The notes under the pieces were generated by a model, which saw nothing but the letters and a program-made list of their open reading frames with translations, made no database searches and was not told the DNA's origin. From positions 62,001 through 126,000 of the forward strand of contig JAFLBP010000014.1 of the NCBI GenBank assembly GCA_017303875.1: DNA of 64,000 nt. The letters run 5' to 3'. Made by a program: the position numbers and the translations under genes. This DNA is from Chitinophagales bacterium. GTDB taxonomy: Bacteria; Bacteroidota; Bacteroidia; Chitinophagales; Saprospiraceae. Below are positions 8,542-18,061 of this stretch, piece by piece (the stretch's first letter is position 1; each line of letters begins with the position of its first letter).

Positions 8542-9825
8542 ATGAACATCCTGCTGCTCGGTTCCGGCGGGCGTGAACACGCCTTCGCCTGGAAATTGGC
8601 TCAAAGCCGTATCTGCACCCAACTCTTCATTGCTCCGGGCAATTCCGGTACCGCCACCTGCGGCACCAATGTTTCCCTCGATCCGCTTGATTTTCCTGCT
8701 GTGGCCGCCTTTGTGCGCACCGCTGAGATCGGTATGGTTGTGGTTGGCCCGGAAGAACCTTTGGTGCGCGGCATCTGGGATTTTTTCCAGGCCGATCCCG
8801 AGCTGGCTCAAATTCCTTTTATCGGCCCATCTCAAGCCGGCGCCGTGCTCGAAGGCAGCAAGGCATGGGCCAAGGCGTTTATGCAACGCCATAAAATTCC
8901 GACGGCCGCCTACCGCAAATTCGACGGCACCCAACTCGCTGAAGCCAAAGCCTACCTGGCCACCCACGCCCTGCCCATCGTACTGAAAGCCGACGGCCTC
9001 GCTGCCGGAAAAGGCGTTATTATTTGCGAGAGCCACGCGCAGGCGCAAACCGAACTCGAAGAAATGCTGGGCGGTAAATTTGGCACTGCCGGCGCCACCG
9101 TAGTAGTCGAACAATTCCTGAGCGGCATCGAATTCAGCGTTTTTGCCCTCACCGATGGCAAAAATTATAAAATCCTGCCCGAAGCCAAAGACTATAAACG
9201 CATCGGCGAAGGCGATACCGGCCTCAATACCGGCGGCATGGGCGCCGTTAGCCCGGTGCCTTTTGCCACAGAAAGCGTTTGGGAAAAAGTAGAATCCCGC
9301 ATCATCAAGCCAAGCATCAAAGGGCTGCGCAAGGAAAAAATTCCGTATTGCGGTTTCGTCTTTTTTGGCCTTATTATGGTCGATGAAGACCCTTACGTCA
9401 TTGAATACAATTGTCGGATGGGCGACCCCGAAACCGAAGTGGTGCTGCCCCGCCTGAAAAACGACCTCGGCGCCCTGCTCCTCAGCTGCGCCCGCGGCCA
9501 ATTGGCCCGCACCCGCATCCGCACCGACAAACGCGCTGCCACTACCATCTTCCTCGTCAGTGGCGGATATCCCGGCGACTATGCCAAAGGAAAACTGATC
9601 AGCGGCCTCGACAAAGTAAAGGGCAGTCTGGTATTCCATGCCGGCGCCAAAAACGACGACCAGGGCCAGACCCTCACTTCCGGAGGCCGTGTGCTGGCGG
9701 TAACCAGTTTTGGCAAAACTTTCCCCGACGCGCTCAAACGCTCGCGCAACAATGCCAAAAAGATCCAGTACGAGGGCAAGTATTTCCGGAAAGACATCGG
9801 GAAAGACCTCGAACGCTATCTTTAG
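8542..9825 (+). CDS. purD: Phosphoribosylamine-glycine ligase PurD
   Basis: PurD (GAR synthetase) joins 5-phosphoribosylamine and glycine using ATP in the second step of purine synthesis. The 427 residues start with MNILLLGSGGREHAFAWKL, the family's N-terminal glycine-rich motif. The ATP-grasp region follows, with FIGPSQAGAVLEGSKAWAK, LKADGLAAGKGVI and EYNCRMGDPETEVVLPRL. Length and motif order are those of a complete single-domain enzyme. It follows iscA closely and may be read through from the isc operon; no separate promoter was recognised. No other purine genes are present. Confidence 0.97.
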   Translation: MNILLLGSGGREHAFAWKLAQSRICTQLFIAPGNSGTATCGTNVSLDPLDFPAVAAFVRTAEIGMVVVGPEEPLVRGIWDFFQADPELAQIPFIGPSQAGAVLEGSKAWAKAFMQRHKIPTAAYRKFDGTQLAEAKAYLATHALPIVLKADGLAAGKGVIICESHAQAQTELEEMLGGKFGTAGATVVVEQFLSGIEFSVFALTDGKNYKILPEAKDYKRIGEGDTGLNTGGMGAVSPVPFATESVWEKVESRIIKPSIKGLRKEKIPYCGFVFFGLIMVDEDPYVIEYNCRMGDPETEVVLPRLKNDLGALLLSCARGQLARTRIRTDKRAATTIFLVSGGYPGDYAKGKLISGLDKVKGSLVFHAGAKNDDQGQTLTSGGRVLAVTSFGKTFPDALKRSRNNAKKIQYEGKYFRKDIGKDLERYL

Positions 9826-9897
9826 TGCCGACGGCAGCAGACAAAAACATAATATTTACTTTAAATTGCTTTAAGGGCCTGTTCCACGCAGCGCCCC

Positions 9898-9905
9898 TAC
9901 CTTTG
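9898..9905 (+). promoter_or_regulatory. TAnnTTTG -7 element, LpxH-like gene
   Basis: TACCTTTG about 106 bases before the ATG of the phosphoesterase gene, suggesting a leader of roughly 100 bases. Confidence 0.5.
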
Positions 9906-10011
9906 TATTTATTATTCGCCTGAAGGCTGGTACAATACTAAATTTTGAATTTGTGCGCAGCCTCTGTCGTCAAAATCGCCTCATCCGCGCCAACTGTTTA
10001 AATCTGTGATT

Positions 10012-10872
10012 ATGAAACGCGAAGTAGATATTGTTGTAATTTCCGACGTACACCTCGGTACCATCGGCTGCCACGCCGAGGAGTTGCTGAACTATTTAAA
10101 GAGTATACAGCCCAAAACGCTTATTCTTAATGGCGATATTATTGATATCTGGCATTTCCGGAAAAGTTATTTCCCGAAAGAACACCTTGAAGTGGTGCGG
10201 CGTCTGCTCAAAATGGCCACCAATGGCACCAAAGTGTATTACCTCACCGGCAACCACGATGACCTCTTGCGCAAATTCGGAGAATTTTCCCTCGGCCTGA
10301 TTCAACTGCGCAATAAATTGGTGTTTCAGGTAGACGGAAAAGTGCACTGGGTATTTCATGGCGACGTATTTGATGCCAGCATTCAACGCGCCCGCTGGTT
10401 GGCCAAACTCGGCGGCGAAGGGTATTCCCTCCTTATTTTTATCAATCGAACGATCAACAGAATGCGCCGCCTCTTCGGAATGGGGCCTGCCTCTTTTGCC
10501 GCCAAAGTCAAAAAAAGTGTAAAAGGCGCTGTGAAATTTATCAGCGACTTTGAAGACACCGCCATTGATATTGCTGCCGAAGAAGGGTATGACTATGTGC
10601 TCTGCGGTCATATCCACATGCCGCAAATGCGCGAAGTAGTCGGCGCCAATGGCCGGAAAGTCACTTACATGAACAGCGGCGACTGGGTGGAACACATGAC
10701 CGCGCTGGAATTTAAAAATGGGCAATGGAGCATTTACAGCTACGACGATTCGGAGTTCAATGTGACCAACAAACGCCTTAAAGTAGCGGAAAAAGAACCC
10801 AAAATATACACCCTCAACCGCGACGAAGTGGTGCCGCACAGCAGCGAACGCGCAGCGTTTGAAGTGCTGTAA
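10012..10872 (+). CDS. Metallophosphoesterase, LpxH-like UDP-2,3-diacylglucosamine diphosphatase
   Basis: The 286-residue protein has the calcineurin-like metallophosphoesterase motifs in order: ISDVHLG (D12, H14), NGDIIDIWHF, TGNHDD, FHGDVFD and CGHIHMPQ. These coordinate two metal ions. In Bacteroidota this family is usually assigned to the LpxH step of lipid A synthesis, hydrolysing UDP-2,3-diacylglucosamine to lipid X and UMP. A basic amphipathic insert at about 145-185 could contact the membrane. The ATG at 10012 was preferred to the GTG at 10006. The substrate is inferred from family, not shown. Confidence 0.8.
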   Translation: MKREVDIVVISDVHLGTIGCHAEELLNYLKSIQPKTLILNGDIIDIWHFRKSYFPKEHLEVVRRLLKMATNGTKVYYLTGNHDDLLRKFGEFSLGLIQLRNKLVFQVDGKVHWVFHGDVFDASIQRARWLAKLGGEGYSLLIFINRTINRMRRLFGMGPASFAAKVKKSVKGAVKFISDFEDTAIDIAAEEGYDYVLCGHIHMPQMREVVGANGRKVTYMNSGDWVEHMTALEFKNGQWSIYSYDDSEFNVTNKRLKVAEKEPKIYTLNRDEVVPHSSERAAFEVL

Positions 10873-10930
10873 AACAAATAAAAAAGCAGAATCCGCCTGC
10901 AAAGCCGCAAGGTTTACCTTTTTTCTCCCC

Positions 10931-10938
10931 TACCTTTG
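10931..10938 (+). promoter_or_regulatory. TAnnTTTG -7 element, long RluA gene
   Basis: TACCTTTG 18 bases before the ATG at 10957. It makes the upstream in-frame TTG at 10936 unlikely as a start. Confidence 0.6.
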
Positions 10939-10956
10939 CGCCTCAACAACGCGCAA

Positions 10957-12603
10957 ATGCTCAATCCCCTGCCCGCGCTACATCCCTTGCCGGAGCGTTT
11001 CACTTTCCCGTTTCATTATACCCCGCACCCGCTTGCGCTTGCGGCAGCCGAAGCTTTGCAACAACGTTTGGAAACGGAAGATTTCGGGCATTTTTTCGGG
11101 CTGCCGCAGGATAACGGCAGCGGCGAACCCATGGGTAAAATGTTCGGCGTGCTGGTGGTGCAAACACCGGAAGGGCAATTGGGCTATCTCTCCGCTTTTT
11201 CCGGAAAACTCGGCGGCAATAACCACCATCCCGGCTTCGTACCGCCGGTGTTCGACCTGCTGGATGAAAACGGCTTTTACCGCCCCGAAGAAGACGAACT
11301 GAGCGCCATGAACCGCCGCATCGAAGCGCTGGAGCAAAGCCCGGAACTCCATGCAGCGCGAAGCTTGCTAAAGCAGGAAACCGACCTTGCCAATCAGCAA
11401 TTACAAACCCTCAAAGCGCAGCAAAAAGCCGCTAAAGCCGAACGTCAGGCACAACGCCATGCCGCCGCGCCGGAAGCCTTCGCTGCCGTAGATGCTGCCA
11501 TGACGGAGGCCAGCAAACGCGATCATTTTGAACTGAAAGACCTAAAAAAATACTGGCAGGAGCGCCTGCAGGCGGCACAGGGAAAGGTAGAAAACCTGGA
11601 GCAGGAATTGCACAAACTCCGGGAAACCCGCAAAAACCGCTCCGCAGCCCTGCAACAACGCATTTTTGAACAGTATACTTTCCTGAATATTGAGGGCCGG
11701 ACGCGGAGCATCGGTGATATTTTCCAGGCTCATCTCGCCGCACCGCCACCCGCAGGCGCCGGCGAATGCGCCGCGCCCAAACTCCTGCAATACGCCTTTC
11801 TGCACGGCCTGCGCCCCCTGGCTTTGGCCGAATTCTGGTGGGGCGCCTCGCCGAGTGGCGAAATCCGGAAACACCGCCACTATTACCCGGCTTGTCGCGG
11901 TAAATGCGAACCCATCCTCGGCCACATGCTCGCCGGCATGGCGCTCGACGACAACCCCCTGCGCACGGGCAGCGCCGCCGCACTGGAATTAGAAATTCTG
12001 TATGAAGACGAAACGCTGCTGCTCGTCAATAAACCCGCCGGACTGCTCTCTGTACCCGGCAAAGAAGAAAGTGATTCGGTGTACCTGCGCATCAAACGGC
12101 TGCGCCCCGAAGCTACCGGGCCAATGATTGTGCATCGCCTGGACATGTCCACTTCCGGCCTTTTATTATTAGCCAAAAACGAAGCGGCGTACAAAATACT
12201 GCAAAGCCAATTTCTTACCCGCAGCGTCAGCAAGCGCTACGAAGCCCTGCTGGAAGGTGAAATACAGGGCGAAAGCGGCGTTATTGACCTGCCCCTGCGC
12301 GTGGATCTCGACGACCGGCCGCGGCAGATGGTCTGCTACGAACACGGCAAGGCAGCGCGTACCGAATGGACGGTAGTGGCGCGTACAAACGGCCAGACCC
12401 GCGTACATTTTTTCCCCATTACCGGCCGCACGCACCAGTTGCGTGTACATGCCGCGCACCCGCTGGGCCTGAACACACCGATTGTCGGCGACGAACTTTA
12501 TGGCCATGCCGGCGCGCGTTTGTGCCTGCATGCGGCGGAGTTGGCCTTTACGCATCCGCAAAGTGGGGAGCAGCTGCGTTTTGTGTGTGCGGCGATGTTT
12601 TAG
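10957..12603 (+). CDS. RluA-family rRNA pseudouridine synthase with long N-terminal extension
   Basis: The C-terminal third is a pseudouridine synthase that isomerises uridine in RNA. It has LLLVNKPAGLLSVPGK, the catalytic HRLDMSTSG with aspartate D396, and a late GRTHQLRVHAAHP motif. Before it lies an unusual extension of about 340 residues. This contains FGLPQDNGSGEPMGKMFGVL-type sequence, a long charged coiled coil (about residues 105-240) and SPSGEIRKHRHYYPACRGKC. Extended RluA proteins of about 550 residues occur in several Gram-negative groups and are assigned to 23S rRNA modification, but the target here is not determined. There is no S4 domain. Confidence 0.85.
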   Translation: MLNPLPALHPLPERFTFPFHYTPHPLALAAAEALQQRLETEDFGHFFGLPQDNGSGEPMGKMFGVLVVQTPEGQLGYLSAFSGKLGGNNHHPGFVPPVFDLLDENGFYRPEEDELSAMNRRIEALEQSPELHAARSLLKQETDLANQQLQTLKAQQKAAKAERQAQRHAAAPEAFAAVDAAMTEASKRDHFELKDLKKYWQERLQAAQGKVENLEQELHKLRETRKNRSAALQQRIFEQYTFLNIEGRTRSIGDIFQAHLAAPPPAGAGECAAPKLLQYAFLHGLRPLALAEFWWGASPSGEIRKHRHYYPACRGKCEPILGHMLAGMALDDNPLRTGSAAALELEILYEDETLLLVNKPAGLLSVPGKEESDSVYLRIKRLRPEATGPMIVHRLDMSTSGLLLLAKNEAAYKILQSQFLTRSVSKRYEALLEGEIQGESGVIDLPLRVDLDDRPRQMVCYEHGKAARTEWTVVARTNGQTRVHFFPITGRTHQLRVHAAHPLGLNTPIVGDELYGHAGARLCLHAAELAFTHPQSGEQLRFVCAAMF

Positions 12604-12610
12604 TGAACAT

Positions 12611-14017
12611 TTAACGCGCCACTTGTTGCAAGAGCCATTCCCGCTCGGTCAGGATTTCGGTGTTTTTAATTTCCTGTTGCAGGGCTTGTCGGGCCGGCTG
12701 GTTGCCGGGTGGCAGGGCGCATAATTTTCTGACCATCCCGATGATATTGTTGTAGTTGGCGCGGTGGTAGTCGCTCACTTCCCGACGTCGGATGAAGCTG
12801 CGGAAGTTTTCTAAGTGGGCGTCGAGGAGGTCGAATTCCCGGAGTTCAAAGTAAATTTTCAGGAGCAGCGTTTTGGCGATCAGGTTGTTCACCAAGTCTT
12901 TAAAATCAGCGCTTTGCAGCAGGCGGAGCGCTTGTTCGTAGTGTTTTCGGGCGTATTCCAGGCGGGCGCGGTTGAAAGCGATGAAACCCTCCCGCTGTAC
13001 GGGTTCGAGGTGTTCGGCGTATTTCAGGATAAAGGTTTCCACTTCTTCGTAAGCGCCCATTTTGATGCCGAATGCCGCCACGTTGTTGAAGGTAAAACCG
13101 GAGAGCCGCCCGTGTTCGAGCAGGAAACCGCGCTCCAATCCTTCGCGGTACAGCGCCCAGCCTTCGCGCAGGAAAAGTTCGTCGCCCGTGTTGAGTTTTC
13201 GGATACAAAAGTTAATCGCCAGCAGGTAGAGGTTTTTCAACTCACTGTCTGGGAAAAGCGCGCCATTTTGCTGCAAGGCCAATCGGAACTGCTGAAAATA
13301 CGCCTGGCTGTACTGTTCCGTCAGGAAGCGATAGCAGTAATAATAGAGTGCGATGGCCGGCACTTGCAGGTAGGGGCCTTCTGCCACGGCGTCCAGCACC
13401 TTGTGGAGCAGGCCAAAATCGTAGCTGGTTTTATACACGGCCTGGTGAGAGAGTTGGGTGCAGGCATGGCGGAGTTTCTGGGCCAGGTACAGCGTATCGA
13501 GGGAGTTGGAAATATCCTGGAGCGGAAGTTCACCGGCGCGGATGGTGCGGGTTTGGAAATGCGCTTTTTCGAGTTGCAGTTCCAGCACTAAGGCAAGGTG
13601 GTCGGCATTGGCCACTGGCGCATCGTTGAGCAGTTGTTCTACTTTTCGGATACTTTGGAGGAAAAATTTGTCGAGGTTGCGGTCTCTGAATTCGGCGGCT
13701 AAGGCCAAGCGCGCCTGAATTTCCTGTTTGCGCAGGCGTTGTTGCAGCAGGAATTCTTCAAGCAGCTCGCGCAGGTCGCTCATGGTCGCGCGCAGGAGCA
13801 GGTCGTCGTAATTTTGTCCGGGAAAAGTTTTTTGAAACAGCGTGTTTTTGTCGGGTAAATCCAGTTGGCGATAGCGACAATGCGCTAAACAGGCGTACAT
13901 GGCGGCCAGTTCCGTGCGATGGGTGAAATAGGGTGAGCGCACAAATTTGCCAAAACGCCGCAATTCCGCATTATCCAGGGTTAAAAGCAGCGCATAAAGC
14001 ACCGGATTTTTAGACAT
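12611..14017 (-). CDS. Helical-repeat hypothetical protein
   Basis: I do not recognise a function. The 468-residue protein starting at MSKNPVLYALL is nearly all alpha-helical, with leucine, alanine, glutamine and charged residues in heptad-like spacing, as in TPR-like solenoids. No signal peptide or membrane segment is visible, so it should be cytoplasmic. The N-terminus (LDNAELRRFGKFVRSPYF) recurs as a theme in Saprospiria proteins of unknown role. The gene at 23313-24956 has a similar layout. The upstream region is AT-rich without a clear TAnnTTTG match. It is convergent with the RluA gene, eight bases apart. Confidence 0.6.
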   Translation of the reverse strand: MSKNPVLYALLLTLDNAELRRFGKFVRSPYFTHRTELAAMYACLAHCRYRQLDLPDKNTLFQKTFPGQNYDDLLLRATMSDLRELLEEFLLQQRLRKQEIQARLALAAEFRDRNLDKFFLQSIRKVEQLLNDAPVANADHLALVLELQLEKAHFQTRTIRAGELPLQDISNSLDTLYLAQKLRHACTQLSHQAVYKTSYDFGLLHKVLDAVAEGPYLQVPAIALYYYCYRFLTEQYSQAYFQQFRLALQQNGALFPDSELKNLYLLAINFCIRKLNTGDELFLREGWALYREGLERGFLLEHGRLSGFTFNNVAAFGIKMGAYEEVETFILKYAEHLEPVQREGFIAFNRARLEYARKHYEQALRLLQSADFKDLVNNLIAKTLLLKIYFELREFDLLDAHLENFRSFIRRREVSDYHRANYNNIIGMVRKLCALPPGNQPARQALQQEIKNTEILTEREWLLQQVAR

Positions 14018-14245
14018 TATTGAAAAATTATTTCCACAAATATGAAGCAATTTTATCGTTAAATTTATTCATTTTTTATTTTTTTAAATAATATATAGAA
14101 CAATTTGTGTAATTCTGCGTGAAATATATCTGATTTTATTTCCACAAATACGCTTTTTTTAACTTGAATACCGCCAGGGCTATCCCGACTTTTGTTGCAC
14201 CACAAGCAGTGTTGTCATCTCTTCATTTTAAAAAAACAATGACCC

Positions 14246-17209
14246 ATGAGTGCGCTTAGAAATTGTCTTAAAGGAATTATGTTGCTGCTTCTGCTGAGCA
14301 GCTTGTTGGCTACAGAAGCCGGGGCGCAGGGCTATCGGCTCACCTTCGGCATCTGGGGTGGCGGGCCATATATGGATGAAGGTTGCCAGATGGTAAAGCT
14401 CAACCCAATGCCCGACGGCCGAATCTATGGCCTGATGCGTTACCCCAATGATGAAGCTGATTATCTCTTTACAGAATCGAAGCCCAACCGCCTGATCACA
14501 ACTGCTGAATCTTCAGATGCTTTTCAAGGCGACCGACACCTCTTTGCGCACGACCTGTACACCGAAAATGGCGATACCGCCTTTGTGTTGGAAGATGGCT
14601 ACCCCTCTAACGGCGGCCCCTTCACTGTAACACTTTGCAAATACTTTGCAGAAAAACAGTTTGTCGGCACCTACACCTACAATAAATTCCGATCCCTCTG
14701 GCGGACGACTATTTTTCAGGCCGACGGCGGCAAAGACGCCTTCGCCCATGCGTTTGAAGTGCTGCCCGACGGCTTTGTGTCGCTGTGCAGCCGGGAAGAC
14801 CTGAATGCGCCCGGTAATTTTGACTTAGTGCTGCTTAAAACCGACTTTGAAGGTCAGGTGCTTTGGACCAAAACCTACCCGACGCCGCAAAACGACTACG
14901 GTATTGAAATACGCCCAAGCGCCGATGGCGGTTTTTTCCTGCTCAAAGGCATACGCAGTGCAACCCCGGAGACCTACGCGTTTTCCCTGCTCAAAGTGGA
15001 TGCTACCGGCAACCTGCTCTGGGAACAAGCCCTCAGTCAGCCCGGCGCCTCCGAGCTTGCGCAGGGACTTTACCTTGCTGCCGATGGTAACCTGCTGCTC
15101 AGCGGCGTGAGCCATAGCAATGGACTTGATCCCTTTGTCCTGAAAATTGACCCCGCCGGCGCCCAACTCTGGCGCCGGGACCTCGCCATGCCCCAGCGCG
15201 GCTGCCTGCAAAACCACATCATTGAAGACCAGCAGCAAAATATCGTGCTGGCTGCCACCGTCGTAGACAGTACCGCCGCCAATGAGACCGATATTTTTAT
15301 GCTCAAACTCGATGCCGACGGCAATGCCCTCAAGGAGGTAAACCTCGGCCGACCTGGTCGCGACGACGTTGCCAACGCCCTGGAATTGCGCCACGATGGC
15401 ACCTACATCATGGGCGGATATGTGGTTGGCCCGACTGCAAGTGTATTACGTATCGCCATGCTGATGAAAACTGACACCGCCGGCGTTATCAAGGCCGGCC
15501 GGATTGAAGGCAATGTTTTTGACGATCAAAACGTGGATTGTCTGGCTTCGGCTGGCGAAGCACCTATGAGCGGCTGGAAAATTAAAGCTTTTCAGGATAG
15601 CGTACGCACCTTCTACGGTGTGACGGACGCGCTGGGCAACTACTCCATTCCCTGCGATACCGGCAATTACATCCTGAGCCTGATACCACCTAACGTTTAC
15701 TGGCAGGTTTGTGCCAACGATATTCCGATTACGGTGGGCTATCTGGACACTGTAACCCAGGACTTTGGCGTGCAGTCGCTGCTCGATTGTCCGTTTATGA
15801 CCATAGACCATGAAGTCAATCGGATGCGCCCCTGCGACACTACTACTTTTACGGTCAATTACTGCAACCAGGGCACGGTGGCGGCAGAAAACGCTTACGT
15901 CGTCATGACGCTGGAGCCGGAATTAGATTTTCTGGAATCCCAGATTCCGCCCTCGGCCGTCAATGGTGACACCCTGATTTTTCCACTTGGCACCGTAGTG
16001 GCGGGCGCCTGCGGCGTGTTTACATTTAAGGCGAAATTAGATTGTGCCACGCCGGAGTTTGCAGCGGTCTGCTCGGAAGCGCATATTTACCCCGACAGTC
16101 TTTGCCTGCCGGAGCCCTTGGGCTGGTCGGGCGCATACATTGTGGCCAATGGCGTTTGCGACGGCGATTCGGTGCGTTTTACCATAAAAAACATCGGTGC
16201 GCAGCCCATGGCGCAGCCGCTGGAATACATTGTCATTGAAGATGCCGTGTTGCTCAAGCAGCAGAGTTTCCAGTTGGCGCCGGGTGAAACCATGCCCGTT
16301 GCCCTCCCGGCCGTTGGCACCACCTATCACCTTATTGCCGATCAGGAGCCGAATGCGCCGGGCAACGGACTGCCGATTGCGGCAGTAGAGGCTTGCACGG
16401 GCAGCAGCGGCAACGCGCCGAGTTTCGGGTTTACCAATCAGTTTCCGTTTAATGAAGCGGAGCCTTTTATTTCGGTGGGTTGCTGGTTGGCCCGTACGTC
16501 TTTTGACCCCAATGACAAACAAGCCGAGCCGCTCGGTTTTGGCGAAGCACATCATGTGTTTGCCAATACGGAAATTGAATATACTATTCGTTTCCAGAAT
16601 ACCGGCAGCGATACGGCGTATAAAGTAGTGTTGATTGATACCCTTTCCAGCTTCCTGGATCCGGCTACGGTGCGGCCGGGCGCGTCCAGTCATCCCTATC
16701 GTTTTGAGATGGATGCACGAGGTACCCTGCGCTTTGAATTCACAGGGATAAACCTGCCGCACAAAGCCGTGAACGAAGCCGCCTCCCAGGGGTTTGTGCA
16801 TTTCCGGGTGGCCCAGCGCCGCGACAATCCCGTCGGCACGCGTATTGAAAATCAGGCCGGTATCTATTTTGATTACAACCTGCCGATTCTGACCAATACC
16901 ACCTGGCACACCGTGCATGAACCCTGGATCCGGTTAGTCACCGCAGCGCCGGAAGGTCCGAATACAACGATGCAGCTACAGGTGGCGCCCAATCCCATGA
17001 GTACCTGGGCTTTGCTGACTTTAAAAACACCCGTGGAAGGGGAAAAACAATTGGTGTTGTACGATGTACAGGGGCGGGAGCTGCGCCGTGAAGTATTCGC
17101 GCAGAATCAGCTGTTGTTGCAGCGCCATGCCCTGCCTGCAGGCGTCTATTTTTACAAGGTAACAGGCGCGGCCGGGATTTTGGCACAGGGCAGATTGGTG
17201 GTGGAGTGA
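14246..17209 (+). CDS. Large secreted protein with T9SS type A sorting domain
   Basis: The 987-residue protein has an N-terminal signal peptide ending near AGAQGYR. A first half of repeated beta-strand units (for example GFVSLCSRED, GGFFLLKG, NLLLSGVSHSNGLDPFVLKI) looks like a propeller-type fold. At about 415-500 comes an SdrD-B-like segment (GWKIKAFQDSVRTFYGVTD), then DUF11-like sandwich units. A DUF7619-like block starts at FDPNDKQAEPLG and ends near AGIYFDYNLPILTN. The last 80 residues are a type A sorting domain (VAPNPMSTW to ARGRL-like LVVE end) that directs export through the type IX system and cell-surface attachment. Substrate and role are unknown; adhesion is plausible. Confidence 0.85.
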   Translation: MSALRNCLKGIMLLLLLSSLLATEAGAQGYRLTFGIWGGGPYMDEGCQMVKLNPMPDGRIYGLMRYPNDEADYLFTESKPNRLITTAESSDAFQGDRHLFAHDLYTENGDTAFVLEDGYPSNGGPFTVTLCKYFAEKQFVGTYTYNKFRSLWRTTIFQADGGKDAFAHAFEVLPDGFVSLCSREDLNAPGNFDLVLLKTDFEGQVLWTKTYPTPQNDYGIEIRPSADGGFFLLKGIRSATPETYAFSLLKVDATGNLLWEQALSQPGASELAQGLYLAADGNLLLSGVSHSNGLDPFVLKIDPAGAQLWRRDLAMPQRGCLQNHIIEDQQQNIVLAATVVDSTAANETDIFMLKLDADGNALKEVNLGRPGRDDVANALELRHDGTYIMGGYVVGPTASVLRIAMLMKTDTAGVIKAGRIEGNVFDDQNVDCLASAGEAPMSGWKIKAFQDSVRTFYGVTDALGNYSIPCDTGNYILSLIPPNVYWQVCANDIPITVGYLDTVTQDFGVQSLLDCPFMTIDHEVNRMRPCDTTTFTVNYCNQGTVAAENAYVVMTLEPELDFLESQIPPSAVNGDTLIFPLGTVVAGACGVFTFKAKLDCATPEFAAVCSEAHIYPDSLCLPEPLGWSGAYIVANGVCDGDSVRFTIKNIGAQPMAQPLEYIVIEDAVLLKQQSFQLAPGETMPVALPAVGTTYHLIADQEPNAPGNGLPIAAVEACTGSSGNAPSFGFTNQFPFNEAEPFISVGCWLARTSFDPNDKQAEPLGFGEAHHVFANTEIEYTIRFQNTGSDTAYKVVLIDTLSSFLDPATVRPGASSHPYRFEMDARGTLRFEFTGINLPHKAVNEAASQGFVHFRVAQRRDNPVGTRIENQAGIYFDYNLPILTNTTWHTVHEPWIRLVTAAPEGPNTTMQLQVAPNPMSTWALLTLKTPVEGEKQLVLYDVQGRELRREVFAQNQLLLQRHALPAGVYFYKVTGAAGILAQGRLVVE

Positions 17210-17231
17210 GTTTGAAACGTGAATTTTTATG

Positions 17232-17891
17232 TCACTTTTGAATTTGCGCCCACAGTGCAGCCCATAATTTTCCTTCGGGCAGCGGGGCTTCCACTTCAAT
17301 GACTTCGCCTGAAACAGGGTGCTCAAATTTGAGCTTCCAGGCATGCAGGTCGATGGAGCGGTCGGGATTTCCGCGACGGGCGCCGTACTTGACATCGCCT
17401 TTCACCGGGCAGCCGATGGCAGCAAGCTGGGCGCGAATCTGGTGGTGGCGACCCGTTTGGGGTTGTACCAATAATAAGGTGTAGCGCTCTCCGCGCGACA
17501 AAATTTTGTAGCGCAGCACGGCCTCTTCCGCCTGCGCGTCGGGCGTAGTACTCACGCTGCTCTTGTGCTTGCCCCCTCGATGCGTGAGGTAATGTGTCAG
17601 GGTGGCTGCTTCCGCTTCCGGAGCACCTTCCACAATGGCCAAATACGTTTTTTCAATACTGCGCTGACGGAACTGATCGGTCAGCGCAGTCATGGCCGCA
17701 GCCGATTTGGCAAACAACACCACGCCACTCACCGGCCGGTCGATGCGATTTACCAAATGCACCTGGTGCTTGCAATATTTTTCCACCTCCTCCTGAAAAG
17801 AAGGATCGCCGGTCTGATCGGATTGCACCGGTACGCCTGCGGGTTTGTTGCAGACGAGGAATTGGTTGTTTTTATGTAGTACGTCGAGCAT
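17232..17891 (-). CDS. RluA-family pseudouridine synthase, short form
   Basis: The 219-residue enzyme is a compact pseudouridine synthase. It has FLVCNKPAGVPVQ, the catalytic NRIDRPVSG motif with D51, and QTGRHHQIRAQLAAIG. It lacks an S4 RNA-binding domain, so it resembles the RluA/RluC/TruC branch acting on rRNA or tRNA. A TruC-like tRNA role is possible because of the short length, but the target cannot be assigned. It lies downstream of uppP in the same orientation, separated by a tandem-repeat region. Confidence 0.88.
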   Translation of the reverse strand: MLDVLHKNNQFLVCNKPAGVPVQSDQTGDPSFQEEVEKYCKHQVHLVNRIDRPVSGVVLFAKSAAAMTALTDQFRQRSIEKTYLAIVEGAPEAEAATLTHYLTHRGGKHKSSVSTTPDAQAEEAVLRYKILSRGERYTLLLVQPQTGRHHQIRAQLAAIGCPVKGDVKYGARRGNPDRSIDLHAWKLKFEHPVSGEVIEVEAPLPEGKLWAALWAQIQK

Positions 17892-17892
17892 G

Positions 17893-18061
17893 TTTCAAGT
17901 GCGGAATGCGGAGTGCGGAGTGCGGAATGCGGAATGCGGAATGCGGAATGCGGAATGCGGAATGCGGAATGCGGAAAAAAAAGTGTTTTGCGCAGCAAAA
18001 TCCAAAATTAAACATTAAAAATTCAACATTCATTCCGCATTCCCCACTCCGCATTCCGCAT
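17893..18061. repeat. Heptanucleotide tandem repeat with inverted partner
   Basis: From about 17900 to 17975 the sequence is a tandem array of roughly ten copies of GCGGAAT, with GCGGAGT variants. After a spacer with AT-rich direct repeats (AAACATTAAAA, AATTCAACATT), the complementary unit ATTCCGC recurs three to four times at 18028-18061. The two arms can pair into a long hairpin around an approximately 55-base spacer. It separates uppP from the short RluA gene. Confidence 0.9.

Noticed and set aside
8536..9639. Long open frame antisense to purD
   Set aside because: PurD on the other strand is complete and conserved; the opposite frame is open only because of codon bias.
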